NCBI GenBank assembly: GCA_947176045.1
Contig: CAMWPF010000043.1
Coordinates: forward strand, 1 to 8,994
DNA from: an uncultured Treponema sp.
Lineage (GTDB): Bacteria > Spirochaetota > Spirochaetia > Treponematales > Treponemataceae
Reading direction: 5' to 3'
Length of the DNA stretch: 8,994 nucleotides
Position numbers and translations under genes: made by a program. Under the pieces are notes generated by a model, which had not been told where the DNA came from, did not search any database, and saw nothing but the letters and a program-made list of their open reading frames with translations. Each line of letters opens with the position of its first letter. The stretch's first letter is position 1. Below are positions 6,005 to 8,994 of the stretch, piece by piece.

Positions 6005-7129
6005 CTATTCCGTTCCATACCGGATCCGCGGGTCGACGAGGGCGAGCAGGATGTCGGAGGCGACCATTCCCGCAAGGACGAGCGCCGAAATGAACATACT
6101 GTTCGCAAGTACAAGGTTGATGTCCTCCTGAAGCACCGCCTCGTACATGAGCCGCCCGATTCCCGGATAGGCGAAGATGATTTCCAGCACCAGCGAGCCG
6201 CTGAACAGGCTGGCAAGCAGGTTCGCGCTTCCCGTAATGTACGGATTCAGCGTGTTCCGGAACGCATGGTTCACGTAGACGCGCCGCTCGGAAATGCCGC
6301 GGGCGCGCAGGGCGAAGATGTACGGCATTCCCATCTGATCGAGCATCGTCGCACGGATCATGCGCATGGTGCCTCCCGCGCCGCCCAAAAACGACGCGAG
6401 GAGCGGCAGGAACACGTGGTGCGCGTAGCTGAACGAAAAGCGCAGCGGCGACTCCGAAAACGGAAAGCCGGGATACGCCGTCACAGGAAAAAGCCCGGTC
6501 AGCGACGCGAACAGTTGGAGCAAGATCAAAAGCAGGATGCCCGGAAACGCATGGAAGAACAGCGCGAAGAACGTCGCCGCAGCGTCGAGGCGCGTTCCCG
6601 CCTTGCTCGAAAAATAAACGCCGAGCACGAACGAAAGCAGCGTGATGAATACGAGCGAAATCACGTTCAGCAGGACGGAATTCCAAATGCGCGACCCGAT
6701 CAGAAATCCCACCGGCGCGCGGGACACGAGGCTCGTCCCCAAATCATGGCGCACAATCACGCGTTCCAGCCATTTGAAGTACTGCACGTAGAACGGCTTG
6801 TCCAGCCCGAATTCCGCGCGCAGGCGTTCCAGCTGGGCGTCCGAAAAGACATCCTCGCCTTTTGCCGCGGAAGCGGCGGCCGCTCCCGTCCCGGAGCGCT
6901 CCGTGCCGGAAAGAATCTGCTGGCTCATCATCTGGTCGACGATGTCGCCGGGAGCGAGCGCCATGAGCGCGAACAAGGCGAATCCAAGCAGGAAGAGCAG
7001 CACGAGCATCGTCGCGACACGGGAGACGACGAACGAAAGGAGCGGCGCCTTTTTTCGGAACAGCCGCCATGGCGCGGCCGCCGCGCCGCCGGTCCGCCGG
7101 AAGAATTCCCTGATTTCCATCACAGCCAT
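6005..7129 (-). CDS. oppB: Opp/Dpp-type ABC transporter permease, OppB subunit
   Basis: Inner-membrane permease that forms half of the translocation pore with the OppC part of the next gene. The protein has 374 residues. It has an N-terminal membrane helix (about 32-60) ending in the family's APGD motif (59-62), then a soluble loop with LRAEFGLDKPFYVQYFKWL (103-121), as is usual for OppB/DppB. Further membrane spans lie at about 150-175, 185-215, 237-262, 297-322 and 341-366. The cytoplasmic EAA-type coupling loop is visible in FALRARGISERRVYVNHAFRN (272-292), and FAYPGIG (319-325) and the C-terminal DPRIRYG (366-372) are also family-typical. An Ala/Ser/Gly-rich insert (about 73-92) lengthens the loop. 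I chose ATG 7129, 5 bp after the oppA stop; ATG 7120 (M4) is equally possible. The open frame continues upstream to 7429, but that part is inside oppA and reads as nonsense. A GAGG lies 3 nt before ATG 7129, so translational coupling to oppA is likely. Confidence 0.95.
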   Translation of the reverse strand: MAVMEIREFFRRTGGAAAAPWRLFRKKAPLLSFVVSRVATMLVLLFLLGFALFALMALAPGDIVDQMMSQQILSGTERSGTGAAAASAAKGEDVFSDAQLERLRAEFGLDKPFYVQYFKWLERVIVRHDLGTSLVSRAPVGFLIGSRIWNSVLLNVISLVFITLLSFVLGVYFSSKAGTRLDAAATFFALFFHAFPGILLLILLQLFASLTGLFPVTAYPGFPFSESPLRFSFSYAHHVFLPLLASFLGGAGGTMRMIRATMLDQMGMPYIFALRARGISERRVYVNHAFRNTLNPYITGSANLLASLFSGSLVLEIIFAYPGIGRLMYEAVLQEDINLVLANSMFISALVLAGMVASDILLALVDPRIRYGTE

Positions 7130-7134
7130 ACGCC

Positions 7135-8970
7135 TCACAGCCCCCGCAAAAAGCAATGTTCCGTCATGGCGCCGTTCTTGTTGTCGTAATAGACATTTTG
7201 AAGATCCCATTTGTTGCGGATTGCAAAGAAGCTGCGCGGACGGACGAGGTAGATGACCGGGCATTCCTCCAGCAGGATGCGCTGGTATTCGTCCCAGACA
7301 GCCTTCGCGCCGTCGTAATCGTTCGTGTAGCAGCCTTCGTTGTAGAGGTAGTCGATCCGTGCCTCCCATTCCGTCGCCGGAGACGCCTGCAGCGGATGCC
7401 AGAGATGCAGGTTCCCGCTTGAAGGCCACACGTTGCTTCCCTGCGACGGAAACAAATTCGCGCCAAGCCCGATGACGACGGACTGCCAGTCGTATGTCGC
7501 CGTAAGCATTTCGATGATCTTCTGGAAGTCAAGCTGCCGGACGTTCACGGTAATTCCGACTTTGGAGCATTCGTCGGCGACAATCTGCGCGATGTCGTTC
7601 GCAACTGTATTCGCCGACGGCACGGTCATATCGAAGGAAACGCGCCGCCCCGCGCCGTCGTACAGCAGCCCGTCCGTCCTCCGTACAAAGCCGGCCGACT
7701 CCAAAAGCCGCAGCGCACGCTCGGGATCATAGCGATAGTGCAGCGTGATGTCCGCGTCGTAAAACGGATTCGCCTCGGGAAAGAACGTATATTTCGGTTC
7801 GGCAAGTCCACGGTACGTCTGGGAGATGATGCGGCCGCGGTTCAAGAGGCAGCTCATCGCCTGCCGGAACTTCCTGTTCGTAAACCAGCCGTAATACGGT
7901 TCCGCCGCATTCTTCGGATTTTGGTTGAACGACCACAACGACGCGCCCATGGCGCCGTCCGCATTGAACACCGTATAATCGTCCTTCTGCCCGTCCACGA
8001 CGCTGCGGACTTCTTCCGGCCGCGGCATATAGGTCTCCGTCCTCCCCTGCCGGAACAGAAGGAAGTCCGTATTCATGTCGCCGACAATCTGGAAGACACG
8101 CTGCTCCATATAGGGAATCGAAACGCCGTTTCCATCCTTTTCCCAATAGTTCGGATTGCGTAAAAAGACAAGCCGCTGGGCAGGCGTATATTCCGCGATA
8201 TACCATTTTCCGCAGGACGGAATGGAACGGGGGTTGCAGTCCGCGCTGAACAAGTTCTTGACGCCGTCCGCGCCGCCGCGCTCTTTAGCCGGGCGGTACA
8301 AGAACGACGGACAGACGCTCATATTCGTGGAAAGCAGCGGTTCGGCGACAATCCGCGGAAAGACAAAGTCAAACCGGCGGCCGTCAATCTTCACGCAGTC
8401 AATGTGCCGCTCCGTTCCATCCGGCATAGTCACGAACTGCTGCGCGTAGCCGCTGCTGCCGAACTGCGGATCGCCGGCAATTTCGTTGTACCAAAAGACA
8501 ATGTCGTCCGATGTAACGGGAATTTTCTCATCAGAATCAATATACGTCCAGAACAGCCCCTCCCGCAACGTGTAGTGCACGGTCAGCGTTCCTGCAAGCT
8601 CGTCCGTTTCGATTTCATAAAAGGCGCAGTGCGGCCGCCATTCGCGGAGCGTCGCATCATAATCCACCAAATAATCCAACGTCGCGCTGATAATTCCATT
8701 GCTGTCCGCATCCCGTTCCGCAATCAGCTGGTTGAACGTCTTCGGATCAGACAGGATTGTATCATTCCAAACGCCGCCTACCGCTCCGTCCACGTATCCT
8801 CCGCCGTTCCATGGGCGGGAGACCGTCTTTTGCAGCAGCTCCGCATCGCCGCCCTGCGCCAGCGCCGCAATTTCCGCAAGCGACAGTTCCGGCGTCCGCG
8901 AGCAAGAAGCTATGGCAAGGCATCCGGCAGGAAGCAGGATCATTTTCTGAAAAAACGAAAAAAACGACAT
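7135..8970 (-). CDS. oppA: Opp/Dpp-type ABC transporter substrate-binding lipoprotein (SBP_bac_5 family)
   Basis: Extracytoplasmic receptor that would capture an oligopeptide or other oligomer and deliver it to the permeases encoded just downstream. The protein has 611 residues. Residues 1-23 look like a lipoprotein signal: a short n-region with a single Lys (K9), a hydrophobic stretch and the lipobox IASC with Cys23, so it should be lipid-anchored. Family marks seen are the N-terminal block VWNDTILSDPKTFN (68-80), DDIVFWYNEI (155-164), RNPNYW (271-276) and the hinge-region block KFRQAMSCLLNRGRII (367-382). It is somewhat longer than typical E. coli-type OppA (about 540). The start at ATG 8970 is fixed by an in-frame stop 9 nt upstream, but no good Shine-Dalgarno precedes it. 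M10 is another ATG but would lose the charged n-region. Two T-runs lie in codons 3-7. The gene ends 5 bp before oppB. The substrate cannot be read from sequence; some large Opp-type receptors bind oligosaccharides. Confidence 0.92.
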   Translation of the reverse strand: MSFFSFFQKMILLPAGCLAIASCSRTPELSLAEIAALAQGGDAELLQKTVSRPWNGGGYVDGAVGGVWNDTILSDPKTFNQLIAERDADSNGIISATLDYLVDYDATLREWRPHCAFYEIETDELAGTLTVHYTLREGLFWTYIDSDEKIPVTSDDIVFWYNEIAGDPQFGSSGYAQQFVTMPDGTERHIDCVKIDGRRFDFVFPRIVAEPLLSTNMSVCPSFLYRPAKERGGADGVKNLFSADCNPRSIPSCGKWYIAEYTPAQRLVFLRNPNYWEKDGNGVSIPYMEQRVFQIVGDMNTDFLLFRQGRTETYMPRPEEVRSVVDGQKDDYTVFNADGAMGASLWSFNQNPKNAAEPYYGWFTNRKFRQAMSCLLNRGRIISQTYRGLAEPKYTFFPEANPFYDADITLHYRYDPERALRLLESAGFVRRTDGLLYDGAGRRVSFDMTVPSANTVANDIAQIVADECSKVGITVNVRQLDFQKIIEMLTATYDWQSVVIGLGANLFPSQGSNVWPSSGNLHLWHPLQASPATEWEARIDYLYNEGCYTNDYDGAKAVWDEYQRILLEECPVIYLVRPRSFFAIRNKWDLQNVYYDNKNGAMTEHCFLRGL

Positions 8971-8994
8971 AAAGCAATTTTAACAAATTCGGAC

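Noticed and set aside
4365..6131. Long plus-strand open frame (588 codons) opposite oppCD
   Set aside because: It is antisense to a gene with complete domain motifs, reads as Arg/Gln/Glu-rich nonsense and is explained by GC-rich codon use on the other strand.
5979..6686. N-terminal extension of the OppC-OppD frame by 236 codons
   Set aside because: It overlaps oppB in another frame, has no permease features and lies upstream of a strong ribosome site at 5986-5990.
6266..7189. Plus-strand open frame of 307 codons opposite oppB
   Set aside because: Very Arg/Glu/Gln-rich complement of a membrane protein gene, a typical shadow.
7130..7429. N-terminal extension of the oppB frame by 100 codons
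   Set aside because: It lies inside the 3' end of oppA and reads as Arg-rich nonsense before the real membrane helix.

Overview
This window is a tightly packed bacterial stretch in which every supported gene lies on the minus strand, so it is read from the right end (8994) to the left end (1). It is GC-rich in the genes (clearly above 50 %), with short AT-rich gaps. Four things point to a spirochaete, probably Treponema or a close relative: a CarD regulator followed directly by a fused IspD-IspF enzyme (an order I recall from Treponema pallidum, not checked here), a lipoprotein-type binding protein, a CarD with a long acidic tail, and the general protein style. The organism call is inference.

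Right part, 8970 to 2815: a complete Opp/Dpp-type ABC importer operon. The order is a 611-residue substrate-binding lipoprotein (oppA), permease oppB, a 710-residue fusion of the second permease to the first ATPase (oppC-oppD), and the second ATPase (oppF). Gaps are 5 bp and 26 bp, followed by a 4-bp ATGA overlap, so this is almost certainly one transcript. The lipoprotein would capture a peptide or other oligomer, OppB and the OppC half form the pore, and the OppD half and OppF hydrolyse ATP. Both ATPases end in the Cys-rich tail typical of this family.

Middle part, 2770 to 919: carD, encoding an RNA polymerase-binding transcription factor, overlaps by up to 59 bp with ispDF, which supplies two steps of the MEP isoprenoid pathway. 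A possible promoter sits in the 44-bp gap after oppF.

Left part, 853 to 1: a small single-domain (p)ppGpp synthetase of the RelQ/YjbM type, with its own possible promoter, then a short AT-rich gap. The first 15 codons of another minus-strand gene run off the left edge.

No RNA genes, mobile elements, CRISPR arrays or large repeats are visible, and no gap between genes is longer than about 75 bp. I did not find a clearly new biological system. The most noteworthy points are the permease-ATPase fusion, the carD/ispDF overlap, two T-runs at the start of oppA, and two promoter candidates whose -10 boxes lie only 7-8 nt from the start codon.
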